Position numbers and translations under genes: made by a program. From positions 94,447 to 158,446 of the forward strand of contig NZ_MRZN01000005.1 in NCBI RefSeq assembly GCF_002614725.1: a DNA stretch of 64,000 bases. The letters are read 5' to 3'. Below, piece after piece: positions 8,918 to 17,057 of this stretch (positions within the stretch are counted from its first letter, which is position 1; every line of letters begins with the position of its first letter). Source of the stretch: Staphylococcus edaphicus. GTDB lineage: Bacteria; Bacillota; Bacilli; Staphylococcales; Staphylococcaceae. Under the pieces are notes generated by a model. It worked only from the letters and a program-made list of their open reading frames with translations, did not search any database and had not been told where the DNA came from.

Positions 8918-10411
8918 TTAATCAACGTCAGATATTTTAAGCAATTGCGCAGTAATCGATTGTGTTTGCTGATAAACAGCTTGGTACAATTCAAAGTAAG
9001 CCATATATTGTTTGTGTCTTTTAGAATCAGGTTCAAAAACGTATTCATACTTTATAAAATGCTTTGTTATATCGGCCACATGTTCATACCAGCCTAATCC
9101 TAAGGCAGCTAACATTGCAGCTCCCATACAAGGGCCTTCTTCATGTTTCAATTTTTTAATTTTAGTATTAAATATATCGGCTTGGAGTTGTAGCCAAAAG
9201 TCGCTTTGTGCACCGCCACCAATTGATGTAACAGATGTGATTGTTTTACCCATATGACGTAAATAATTTATAGATTCATATAAAGAAAAAGTGATGCCTT
9301 CAATAACAGAACGTGCTATATCATTACGATTATGTGATGTCTTAAGTCCTATGAAACTCCCTCTAATACTAGCATCTCCGTGGGGTGTGCGTTCACCAGA
9401 TAAGTATGGTGTAAATAATAGTCCATTACTACCTAAAGGTGCCGACTTGGCTTTTGAAATAATTTGGTCATAGTTTAAATGCGGCAGTATATTATTTTTC
9501 AACCACCTTAGACTATCACCTGCAGCGAGGGTCACGCCCATTACATAAGACATATCCGTTACGACGTGATTAAAATAGTGCATGTTTTGTTGATAGTCGG
9601 CATTTTTATCAGATTCACAAGATAATACAACTCCAGAAGTACCGATACTACACAGTGTTTGGTTATCAGCGATAACTCCTGAACCAAGTGCACCACATGC
9701 GTTATCACCACCTCCTGCGAATACAGCCACGAGATTATTTAATCCTAATTCCTGTGCAACATGTTCAGTCACATAGCCCACAAAGTCATCAGAATTTACT
9801 AGATTAGGATAAATATGATCAATACCAAATTGTCGGCCAACTTCTTTAGCCCAACATTTTTGCTGATTATCTAATAACAGTGTACTGGAAGCATCTGAAT
9901 ATTCCATATTTAATTTATCCGTCAATTTAAAGCGGACGTAGTCTTTAGGCAATAGGAATACTTCAGTATTAAGCCAATGATTAGGTTCATTTTCCTTTAT
10001 CCACAATAATTTAGTCAGCGTAAATCCTTCTAATACTGGATTATCTAATACATAATCTCCCAATTTCTTTTTAATTAAATTACATTGGAATGTTGATCTT
10101 GTATCATTCCACAAAATAGCATTACGAATTGGTTTATATTCATCGTCTAGAATGACTAAACTATGCATTTGACCAGACAATGATAAGCCTGTCACTTGAT
10201 AGTGAGTTAATTCCTTGCTGTGTATTAACTGTTTGATACAATCGCATGCGCCCTCAAACCAATCATCCGGATTTTGCTCACTATAACCATTTATAAAATT
10301 CATGGTTTTTACTGGTGCATGAACGCTTTTTAGTACTTCACCATACTTGGTCACAGCGATTACTTTGACGGCACTTGTCCCAACATCTATACCTAGCACT
10401 ACTTCTTTCAT
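8918..10411 (-). CDS. xylB: xylulokinase (FGGY carbohydrate kinase)
   Basis: A 497-aa FGGY-family sugar kinase, about the usual length. Visible features are the N-terminal phosphate-1 motif GIDVGTSAVKVIAV, the substrate-loop segment SLSGQMHSLVIL typical of xylulokinases, the ILWNDTRS motif with the catalytic-base Asp region, GGGDNACGALGSG and the C-terminal ATP-site motif IGGGAQSDFWLQLQADIF. It should phosphorylate D-xylulose to xylulose 5-phosphate with ATP. No xylose isomerase, transporter or regulator is next to it, so its inducer is unclear. A related ketose substrate is possible. Its start has a GGGGGCTCC-complement ribosome site. Confidence 0.86.
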   Translation of the reverse strand: MKEVVLGIDVGTSAVKVIAVTKYGEVLKSVHAPVKTMNFINGYSEQNPDDWFEGACDCIKQLIHSKELTHYQVTGLSLSGQMHSLVILDDEYKPIRNAILWNDTRSTFQCNLIKKKLGDYVLDNPVLEGFTLTKLLWIKENEPNHWLNTEVFLLPKDYVRFKLTDKLNMEYSDASSTLLLDNQQKCWAKEVGRQFGIDHIYPNLVNSDDFVGYVTEHVAQELGLNNLVAVFAGGGDNACGALGSGVIADNQTLCSIGTSGVVLSCESDKNADYQQNMHYFNHVVTDMSYVMGVTLAAGDSLRWLKNNILPHLNYDQIISKAKSAPLGSNGLLFTPYLSGERTPHGDASIRGSFIGLKTSHNRNDIARSVIEGITFSLYESINYLRHMGKTITSVTSIGGGAQSDFWLQLQADIFNTKIKKLKHEEGPCMGAAMLAALGLGWYEHVADITKHFIKYEYVFEPDSKRHKQYMAYFELYQAVYQQTQSITAQLLKISDVD

Positions 10412-11033
10412 ATAGGGGGCTCCTTTGTTTTAGATATTTAAAATAAGATATTACAGTATTTTATGTTTACTATTTATAACATGATTTAATTTAAATTAAA
10501 AATTCGAAAAAAATTTGTTACTGGCGTGAATTATGGTTCAACATAGGATTTACACTGCTAATAAAAAGAATCAATGTAAGCTCATGTTTTACTTTTTAGT
10601 AAGCTATGTGGCCATTAGTCACGCTAGTCTCTAGAATGATTGTGGTAACAGTGCGGTTTGTCTGAAGTTAGACTGAACTCAGGATAAAATACAGCATGAA
10701 AAAGGCTTGTTTCACATAATAAGACATGAGCAGAGCGGGAGAATCATTATTTTTGATTAGACGACAGATGTCCACATATGTTTCTGAGGATAATTTTAAT
10801 GGTTAAGTGGTTGAGTATATTAAGTCATTTTATTTGTGTGTACACTGAAAACATTTGAAGAAGTGCCTTCAATATTTTTGATGCATGGAAATTATATATA
10901 AATTTTTTATCGGTACGATTTATATGAAATGGTCATTGTACTTTTACACGAGTAAAAGTGTTCGCTATTTGGCGGAAGGTCTCCATAATTGATATTTAAT
11001 TTTTCTTTAGTGAAGTGTTTAGGGCAAAATTAA
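10412..11033. other. Intergenic region without a recognisable gene
   Basis: About 620 bp of AT-rich DNA between xylB and the panE terminator. Reading both strands shows only short interrupted frames. A small CTTTTAC/GTAAAAG hairpin lies near 10940-10960. The left end should hold the xylB promoter; I could not assign one. Confidence 0.5.
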
Positions 11034-11060
11034 GACGAAGTGCCTTCTAAGCACTTCGTC
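11034..11060 (-). terminator. Rho-independent terminator after panE-like gene
   Basis: Perfect 10-bp stem GACGAAGTGC/GCACTTCGTC with a 7-base loop, followed on the minus strand by TTAATTTT. It lies about 30 bp past the panE-like stop codon. Confidence 0.8.
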
Positions 11061-11092
11061 GATAGAACAATAATTAAAATTACTTTTGGTAG

Positions 11093-12022
11093 TTATAATT
11101 TTGATTCTAATTGATGGATAAGGTGGGTTAACATGGTATTAATCGGTGTAGGAACATCGAATTCTTTTCCATAAGTTGATATTTGTCCATTAAGGTAATC
11201 AATTTCAGTTAAACGGCCGTTTGTATAGTCTTGATGCATCGATGGATAGTGGAGGCCTTGCGCATCTTTGGGATAGGATAATTCAACTTTTTTTAAAAGT
11301 GCATTGTTATCCAAATGAATCCCTTTTGCTTTTGCAACTGCGACAATCTCTTCAATGATTGCCATCACTATTTCATTTGAATAGGCATCATTACCAAATT
11401 CATAAATGGTTTTGTTTAATATTGTACAAAGAGGATTCAAAACACTATTTAATGTTGCTTTGGACCATATTGCTTCAAAAACATTGGTACTAATTTGTGC
11501 ATTTAAACCTGAGTCATTGAGTATTTGAAGAATTGTATTAGTATGGGCATCCATTGCGCCGTCAGCTCTTTGTAAATATATAGACCCTTCTCCTTCTAGT
11601 AATAATTGTCCTGGTCCACGAAGTCCTGCAGTCCACATAGTTACAGCAAGATAAATTTGTGATAGGGGAACAATTTGTGAAAGTCGTTCTTCATGACCCA
11701 AGCCATTCATCATACTTAATATGGCTGTATCATTATGAATACAGCCAGCCTCATGTAAGGATTGTAACATTTCTTCAGACGCCATAGCCTTAGTTAGTAT
11801 AATAATAAGATCAAATTTAGTTGAAATATCTTTAGTTAGTACAGCTGGCAAATTGACAAAAAAGGTATCGTTTTCTGTTTTAATCTCCATACCCTTTGTA
11901 TTAATACGTTTGACGTGTTCTTCCCAATTATCTATAAGTGTAACATCATAGCCAGCATCTTTTATTGAAACACCAATTCTTCCACCCATTGCGCCTGCTC
12001 CCGCTATAGCTATTTTATACAT
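11093..12022 (-). CDS. panE: 2-dehydropantoate 2-reductase family protein
   Basis: A 309-aa ketopantoate-reductase-fold protein, normal length. The N-terminal NADP-binding loop is IAGAGAMGGRIG (about 5-16). The segments IILTKAMASEEML (with the family's substrate-binding Lys in LTKA), MMNGLGHEERL and the C-terminal EIDYLNGQISTYGKEFDVPTPIN are all typical. It would reduce ketopantoate to pantoate in pantothenate and CoA synthesis. panB and panC are not adjacent, and staphylococci may carry more than one member of this family. The symbol is therefore by family. Confidence 0.83.
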   Translation of the reverse strand: MYKIAIAGAGAMGGRIGVSIKDAGYDVTLIDNWEEHVKRINTKGMEIKTENDTFFVNLPAVLTKDISTKFDLIIILTKAMASEEMLQSLHEAGCIHNDTAILSMMNGLGHEERLSQIVPLSQIYLAVTMWTAGLRGPGQLLLEGEGSIYLQRADGAMDAHTNTILQILNDSGLNAQISTNVFEAIWSKATLNSVLNPLCTILNKTIYEFGNDAYSNEIVMAIIEEIVAVAKAKGIHLDNNALLKKVELSYPKDAQGLHYPSMHQDYTNGRLTEIDYLNGQISTYGKEFDVPTPINTMLTHLIHQLESKL

Positions 12023-12343
12023 TCAAAACACGCTCCTTAGTTATGTTTCGTTTTTAAAAAGTAAAGCATAGTATAACTATATCATTTTATGTATTTTAAA
12101 TTGAGCATCGATTCTATTGATGATTTATTTGTCTAATTAGACAAGGCATAAAGTATTGCTTGAGATTTAATTCTTAGCATAATTACATATTCTAGTAGGG
12201 GGTAATTGACTATAGAGAAGATGTTTTGATGTGAACGGTTTATTTACATAGACGCAACGCCTATAATGAATATGAGATACGAAAGTAATTGATTGATTCA
12301 GCGTGTAAGGCAAATAGAGTGAGTCGAGGGAAGAAGGTTTTTT
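12023..12343. other. Divergent promoter region, panE-like gene / ABC transporter
   Basis: About 320 bp separating divergent genes. It should carry both promoters. A GTCTAATTAGAC palindrome lies near 12130-12141 and could be an operator. I see no coding sequence. Confidence 0.35.
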
Positions 12344-13393
12344 ATGTTTTTAGCTTGGAATGAAATAAAACGGAATAAACTAAAATTCAGTTTGATTATT
12401 GGTGTATTAATCATGATTAGTTACTTACTTTTTTTACTTTCAGGGTTAGCAAGTGGCCTAATCAATATGAATAGAGAAGGTATTGATAAATGGCAAGCAG
12501 ATGCAATCGTATTAAATAAAGATGCAAACCAGACTGTTGAACAATCGATATTCAATGAGAAAGATGTAAAAGATACATATAACAAACAAACAACGTTAAA
12601 ACAATCGGGTGTCATTGTTTCTAATGGAAATGTTGAAGAAAATGCGCTGTTATTTGGCGTTACTGACAATTCATTTTTAATACCTAAAATGATTGAAGGG
12701 AAAAAATTCACTTCCAATAATGAAGTAATCGCAGATGAAACCTTGAAAGAGAAAAACTTTAAAATAGGTGATCATTTATCCCTATCTCAGTCAGATGAGA
12801 AGTTGAAAATTGTAGGTTTTAGTGAAAGTGCTAAATACAATGCCTCTCCTGTACTATTTGCCAATAATCAGACGATTGAAAAAATCAATGCTTCCTTAGG
12901 TCAGAATAAGACAAATGCAGTTGTTGTAAAAGATAAACACTGGAAAGATAAGCATGTAAATAATGATTTAGAAGCCATTGAAATAGAAAGTTTCGTTAAA
13001 AACTTACCTGGTTATCAGGCACAAAATCTAACATTAACTTTTATGATTTCATTTTTATTTGTTATTTCTGCAACGGTTATAGGCATATTTTTATATGTGA
13101 TTACTTTGCAAAAAACAAATTTATTTGGTGTGTTAAAGGCGCAAGGATTTACGAATGGCTACTTAGCAAAAGTTGTATTATCACAAACATTGATTATTGC
13201 GATGATTGGTACAGTCATTGGTCTGCTGTTAACGTTGATTACAGGCGCGTTTTTACCTAGTGCCGTTCCTATTAAATTTAGTGCAGTAACGCTTGTTGTC
13301 TACGGTGTCGTCCTTATCTTAGTGTCATTAATCGGTAGTTTGTTCTCTATATTAACAATCAGAAAAGTAGATCCTCTCAAAGCGATTGGATAG
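12344..13393 (+). CDS. FtsX/HrtB-type ABC transporter permease
   Basis: A 349-aa membrane protein with the layout of the HrtB/DevC/MacB group: one N-terminal membrane helix (about 13-38), an extracytoplasmic domain of about 190 residues, then three membrane helices (about 228-253, 277-300 and 310-338), ending in the coupling tail TIRKVDPLKAIG. Such permeases pair with a MacB-like ATPase, encoded 18 bp downstream, to export or extrude a hydrophobic or peptide substrate. S. aureus HrtAB (haem efflux) is a relative, but as I recall the HrtA sequence differs. I do not assign the haem function. The ribosome site AAGAAGG precedes the ATG. Confidence 0.8.
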   Translation: MFLAWNEIKRNKLKFSLIIGVLIMISYLLFLLSGLASGLINMNREGIDKWQADAIVLNKDANQTVEQSIFNEKDVKDTYNKQTTLKQSGVIVSNGNVEENALLFGVTDNSFLIPKMIEGKKFTSNNEVIADETLKEKNFKIGDHLSLSQSDEKLKIVGFSESAKYNASPVLFANNQTIEKINASLGQNKTNAVVVKDKHWKDKHVNNDLEAIEIESFVKNLPGYQAQNLTLTFMISFLFVISATVIGIFLYVITLQKTNLFGVLKAQGFTNGYLAKVVLSQTLIIAMIGTVIGLLLTLITGAFLPSAVPIKFSAVTLVVYGVVLILVSLIGSLFSILTIRKVDPLKAIG

Positions 13394-13411
13394 AGTAGGA
13401 GCGTATAACAA

Positions 13412-14074
13412 ATGTTGGAATTTAAAAATGTAACGAAATATTTTCAAGATGGCAATCAAAAAATAGAAGCTGTTAAACCAACAACACTGAAATTCAATCA
13501 AAATGAACTTACCGCAATTATCGGGCCATCAGGTTCTGGGAAAAGCACATGCTTAACAATGGCGGGTGCACTGCAAACACCAAGTTCTGGTGATATTATC
13601 ATTAACAATAGAGAAGTTTCTCAAATGTCTCAAAAAGCATTGGCCCGTACGAGAATGCAGGAGATTGGTTTTATACTTCAAGCGACAAACCTTGTTCCTT
13701 TTTTAACGGTGAAACAACAATTTATATTATTAAAAAAACAAAAAAAAGACGTCTTAACAGCAGAGGACTATAATCAACTTATTTCACAGTTAAATCTTGA
13801 AACGCTTGAAAATAAACTTCCAAGTGAAATATCTGGTGGGCAGAAACAACGCGTAGCAATAGCCAAAGCGCTATATACAAAACCATCTATTATTTTGGCT
13901 GATGAACCAACAGCTTCGCTTGATACCAAGAATGCGATGGAAGTTATGAAAATTTTAAAAGAGCAGACAAAAGAGAAGCACAAAACATGCATCGTTGTTA
14001 CGCACGACGAGCGGCTTACTGCGTATTGTGACAAAGTCTATCATATGGAAGATGGCATACTTACACTTACGTAA
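13412..14074 (+). CDS. ABC transporter ATP-binding protein (MacB/LolD-like)
   Basis: A 220-aa ATPase with Walker A IGPSGSGKST (about 38-47), Q-loop FILQATN, signature SGGQKQRVAIAKAL (about 140), Walker B IILADEPTASLD and the switch His in VVTHDERL. It belongs to the group that partners FtsX-like permeases. It follows its permease after 18 bp with GAGTAGGAG as ribosome site. No sensor kinase or TetR regulator adjoins, so the inducing signal is unknown. The transported compound cannot be read from sequence. Confidence 0.88.
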   Translation: MLEFKNVTKYFQDGNQKIEAVKPTTLKFNQNELTAIIGPSGSGKSTCLTMAGALQTPSSGDIIINNREVSQMSQKALARTRMQEIGFILQATNLVPFLTVKQQFILLKKQKKDVLTAEDYNQLISQLNLETLENKLPSEISGGQKQRVAIAKALYTKPSIILADEPTASLDTKNAMEVMKILKEQTKEKHKTCIVVTHDERLTAYCDKVYHMEDGILTLT

Positions 14075-14330
14075 TTTAAAGGTTTATAGTAAAAGCCTGT
14101 TGGTTGAAATACTTTGCTAATGATTGAGAGGTAGTGGATTTTCCCAATACAGCAGAGCTTTAGTAGATCGTGAAAATTGCGCTATTTATTGATACTCTGA
14201 AACGAAATTAAACAACGTAAAGCTGATTATAGCATAGTGTTTTGTTAAACTTGATAAGAGATGGGCTACAGGACAAGGTCTATAATCGTCAAAATAAGTT
14301 GCGCAAATAATTGATTAAATCATTTATATA

Positions 14331-14364
14331 AAAAAGCTGAGCAAAATGATGCTCAGCTTTTTTT
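14331..14364 (+). terminator. Bidirectional terminator after the ABC operon
   Basis: AAAAAGCTGAGC (14331-14342) pairs perfectly with GCTCAGCTTTTT (14351-14362). It has A and T tracts on both sides, so it can serve both the ABC pair and the convergent DUF418 gene. The remaining 14075-14330 gap shows no gene. Confidence 0.85.
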
Positions 14365-14485
14365 ATATTTCATTATCAACTGTATATTTTGAAATCATAA
14401 TATAAGAAGTAAATAAATCTTATTCTACAAGAATACGAATCAAATGAGTGAAACTGTCAAAATTTAATAAAAGGGTATGATTAAT

Positions 14486-15442
14486 TTATCGTTTTACATT
14501 TTTATAAGTCCATTTTCTCCATAATTTTTCTAAAGGACCTTGGTTGAATTTTGCTAACCATAATGATGAGATAATAATCATTAATAATAGTATAGGAAAC
14601 CCATATAATAATGATTCGGTTGGGGTAGGATAATTTATACCAGTTAATTTCAGTGTAATGATAATGGATAATATTTGTAAAATAAATAATGTAAACGCCA
14701 TTTTACCTACATTTTCAAAAGGTTTTAATAATTTTTGTACAGGCGTTAACAATGTGAGATACAGTAATACGATAAAATAAATAATCGTTTGCAATGGCGC
14801 TGACAATGAAAGTGTTGTTTGCCAATTACTCATATCCAAGAGATATAAGCTAATAATAATGAGTAAAGTAACTAATGATATACAAAATGTAGTAAAGAAA
14901 AATTTAACATGCTTTCTGATATCATATATCTTTTTACTTTCACTCATATATAGACCAAACAGCATCAAAAACAATATGTTTAAAGAACTACTATGATAAA
15001 TAAATGTATTGCCTAAAGTATATGCTATGGAGAGTGTTGCTAAGCATAATATAATCCATTTTCTTTTGATTAATGTAGCAAACATAATGATCATTCCATA
15101 AAGAGCATAACCTACAAACGGCAACTCATAAATAACGAGTGGCAAACCAATTACAAGTAAAAAAATTAATCTTCTAAACATTAACATTAAAGGAGATAAA
15201 TGTTTTTGTTTGGCATTATTTATAAAAATGCCCATCCCAATACCAAATAGGATTGTAAATAAACTAATGAACTTTTCATTTATGACAATTTTGAATATTG
15301 AGTCTATCCATTTATCAGTGTCAGAGAAATGAGGCTTAGTTCCTTTTATAATAGGTAGTACTTCATGCATATTGACAAAAATAACGATACAAATAGCTAG
15401 ACCTCTAATAATATCTAATCCTACTATTCTATGATTATTCAC
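14486..15442 (-). CDS. DUF418/YeiB-family membrane protein
   Basis: A 318-aa polytopic membrane protein. The opening VGLDIIRGLAICIVIFVNM is the hallmark of YeiB/DUF418 proteins and related acyltransferase-3-like membrane proteins. About nine or ten hydrophobic helices follow, and the DUF418 C-terminal portion is recognisable (NVGKMAFTLFILQ, then GPLEKLWRKWTY). I chose the GTG start at 15442 because a GAGAGAGG site lies just upstream; the frame is open 33 codons further but those residues look non-coding. The function of the family is not established; transport or membrane modification has been suggested. It is a single gene convergent with the ABC pair. Confidence 0.75.
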   Translation of the reverse strand: MNNHRIVGLDIIRGLAICIVIFVNMHEVLPIIKGTKPHFSDTDKWIDSIFKIVINEKFISLFTILFGIGMGIFINNAKQKHLSPLMLMFRRLIFLLVIGLPLVIYELPFVGYALYGMIIMFATLIKRKWIILCLATLSIAYTLGNTFIYHSSSLNILFLMLFGLYMSESKKIYDIRKHVKFFFTTFCISLVTLLIIISLYLLDMSNWQTTLSLSAPLQTIIYFIVLLYLTLLTPVQKLLKPFENVGKMAFTLFILQILSIIITLKLTGINYPTPTESLLYGFPILLLMIIISSLWLAKFNQGPLEKLWRKWTYKNVKR

Positions 15443-15740
15443 TGTAATCCCTCTCTCTTGTGTAGTCACATTGCGATTGTAGCAATCATTGAAAAGACTG
15501 TAATGTAAATGAAGTGACAAAATCACATGATATACGAACAAAGTTGTAATATTTGTGAATACTGATAAAATCGTGTGCTATTAAAATCTTTATTATGAAG
15601 TAATTATTGCTTTTAATGTCATGATTATAGAAAACTACTATATACGAATGATTAAAAAAGCAGAAGAAAGCCTAGTACTTTTTTTAGTAGAAAAGTTTAT
15701 TATAATTTTGAGTTTATTTACCATTGTTTTTAGAATTCAA

Positions 15741-15786
15741 AAATAAAAAGCTACTAATTCTCATTGTAATTAAGAAAATTAGTAGC
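15741..15786 (-). terminator. Terminator after minus-strand mini-ORFs
   Basis: GCTACTAATT (15750-15759) pairs with AATTAGTAGC (15777-15786). On the minus strand the stem is followed by TTTTTATTTTT. It sits 16 bp after the stop of the 44-aa ORF. Confidence 0.75.
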
Positions 15787-15801
15787 GTATCAATTAGTGT
15801 T

Positions 15802-15936
15802 TTATGATTTTTTTCGTATAAATAAATGTAATAGCATACCAGTCAATGACATAAGTGTTCCGATTGATATAGTCAAACTTTCCTGTAGTTTTTCAGCACT
15901 AGGTAAAACATTTTGATTAGTGATATGATTACTCAT
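15802..15936 (-). CDS. 44-aa mini-ORF resembling a degenerate sortase sorting signal
   Basis: The product is MSNHITNQNV, then LPSAEKLQES, a hydrophobic stretch (TISIGTLMSLTGMLL, about 22-36) and the positive tail RKKS. The order of LPxx-motif, membrane helix and charged tail is that of a cell-wall sorting signal, but the Thr-Gly of LPXTG is absent. AAGGAG sits eight bases before the ATG and a terminator follows, so translation is possible. It may be the remaining 3' end of a lost surface-protein gene, or a small membrane peptide. No signal peptide is present. I do not recognise it as a known small gene. Confidence 0.45.
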   Translation of the reverse strand: MSNHITNQNVLPSAEKLQESLTISIGTLMSLTGMLLHLFIRKKS

Positions 15937-15960
15937 TTTGTCATCTCCTTAATCTACAAC

Positions 15961-16119
15961 TCAATTAAAACTAGTAGCTGTTACTAACGTATTTAAGCTT
16001 GATACATAGTTAAAGCGCTTAGTATCATTAGTGTTGATTGGGTTTTCTGGGTTAGTCGAGTTATTTGGATTATCTGGGAGTTCATAGAATTCATTAAAAA
16101 ATAAATTTATAAAACACAT
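15961..16119 (-). pseudogene. Asn/Pro-rich fragment, probable surface-protein remnant
   Basis: An open frame of 52 codons whose product contains LPDNPNNSTNPENPINTNDT, a low-complexity Asn/Pro/Thr run like the wall-spanning regions of Gram-positive surface proteins. It ends 24 bp before the LPSAE mini-ORF on the same strand. The ribosome site before its ATG is weak. Together the two look like the decayed C-terminal end of one LPXTG gene, but a pair of small peptides cannot be excluded. Confidence 0.4.
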
Positions 16120-16140
16120 AATTAAACATTTGCCTTAGTT

Positions 16141-16187
16141 AAGGACTACGATTGTCATTCTTGAAATCGTAGTCCTTTAATTTTATT
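16141..16187 (+). terminator. Orphan 13-bp hairpin terminator
   Basis: AAGGACTACGATT (16141-16153) pairs perfectly with AATCGTAGTCCTT (16165-16177), followed by TAATTTTATT. No plus-strand gene lies upstream to use it, which suggests that a gene was lost here. The stretch 16188-16569 is AT-rich (poly-A/T tracts) with no gene seen; it should hold the promoter of the HTH gene. Confidence 0.65.
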
Positions 16188-16569
16188 CCAGTTTTCTACT
16201 ATTTATACGCTAATAATGGGAAAGATTTATATTGATGTCAGATTCTAGTATTTAGTTTGAAACTATATTGTATTCAAACTAGTAATGAATCATTATTTAT
16301 ATGTACATTTTAGTTTTGCACCTTTGTATAATTTAGTTTAAGTAAAATAAATTTCTTATTCCGATGAAGAGAAAAAATAAATATTTTATAATAACTATTA
16401 TAATTTCATTATTTATAACTAATTAAATGGTAGCGTTATTGAATTATTAGAAAATGTGAACATAAATTTTTAAAAACTATATAAAAAATATGTAATTTTT
16501 ATATAGTTGTGCCATTATATGTCGTTCCTTAATTGTACAATAATGTTACCAAGAAAGAGGGTGACTTAG

Positions 16570-16806
16570 TTGAATCGTTCACATAGGCTTTTGAGTATAT
16601 ATACACGTTTATTAAAACGAAAAGAATTGGATAAGTTGGAGCTTTCTACTGAGTTTAAAGTTAGCGAAAGAACAATTATAAGGGACATTCAAGAGATAAG
16701 AAATTATTTTTATGATAATGATGAGTGGATTGAAAAGAAAGAAATCTATTATGACTATGTTAATTGTAAGTACTCTATTAAGAATGGAAGAGAAATAAAT
16801 TTTTAA
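16570..16806 (+). CDS. short HTH protein (N-terminal domain of a WYL/DeoR-type regulator)
   Basis: A 78-aa product starting from TTG after an AAAGAGGGTG ribosome site. Residues about 5-45 (RLLSIYTRLLKRKELDKLEL, then FKVSERTIIRDIQEIRNYF) form the HTH_11-type DNA-binding domain found at the N-terminus of DeoR- and WYL-family regulators. Those proteins are normally about 300 aa; here the effector domain is missing and the frame stops cleanly. It is therefore either a truncated regulator or a stand-alone DNA-binding protein. It sits about 250 bp upstream of a large LPXTG protein in the same direction, so it could regulate the surface genes; that is inference. Confidence 0.6.
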   Translation: MNRSHRLLSIYTRLLKRKELDKLELSTEFKVSERTIIRDIQEIRNYFYDNDEWIEKKEIYYDYVNCKYSIKNGREINF

Positions 16807-17057
16807 AATTTGTCTGATCTTTGAAAAAAGAAAACGGTTTTAATACTTAGTAGCTATGATAATAACTTTAAAACAAAGGTTGGATTATGAGCTGTATATT
16901 AGGAAGGATACTCATACGAGGGACTAAATACTATGTTACTGATTGCACTTGGGTTAAAAAAGCGAATTTATTGAATTAGCTTATGTGTTTATAGGTGATC
17001 AATACCTATAATAAGTCTGTTTTCTTGGTATATCAAAAAAAGGTGGTTTTAAAAAAG

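Noticed and set aside
12344..14074. Naming the ABC pair hrtB/hrtA
   Set aside because: The architecture fits, but the ATPase does not match the HrtA sequence I remember and no haem sensor is nearby.
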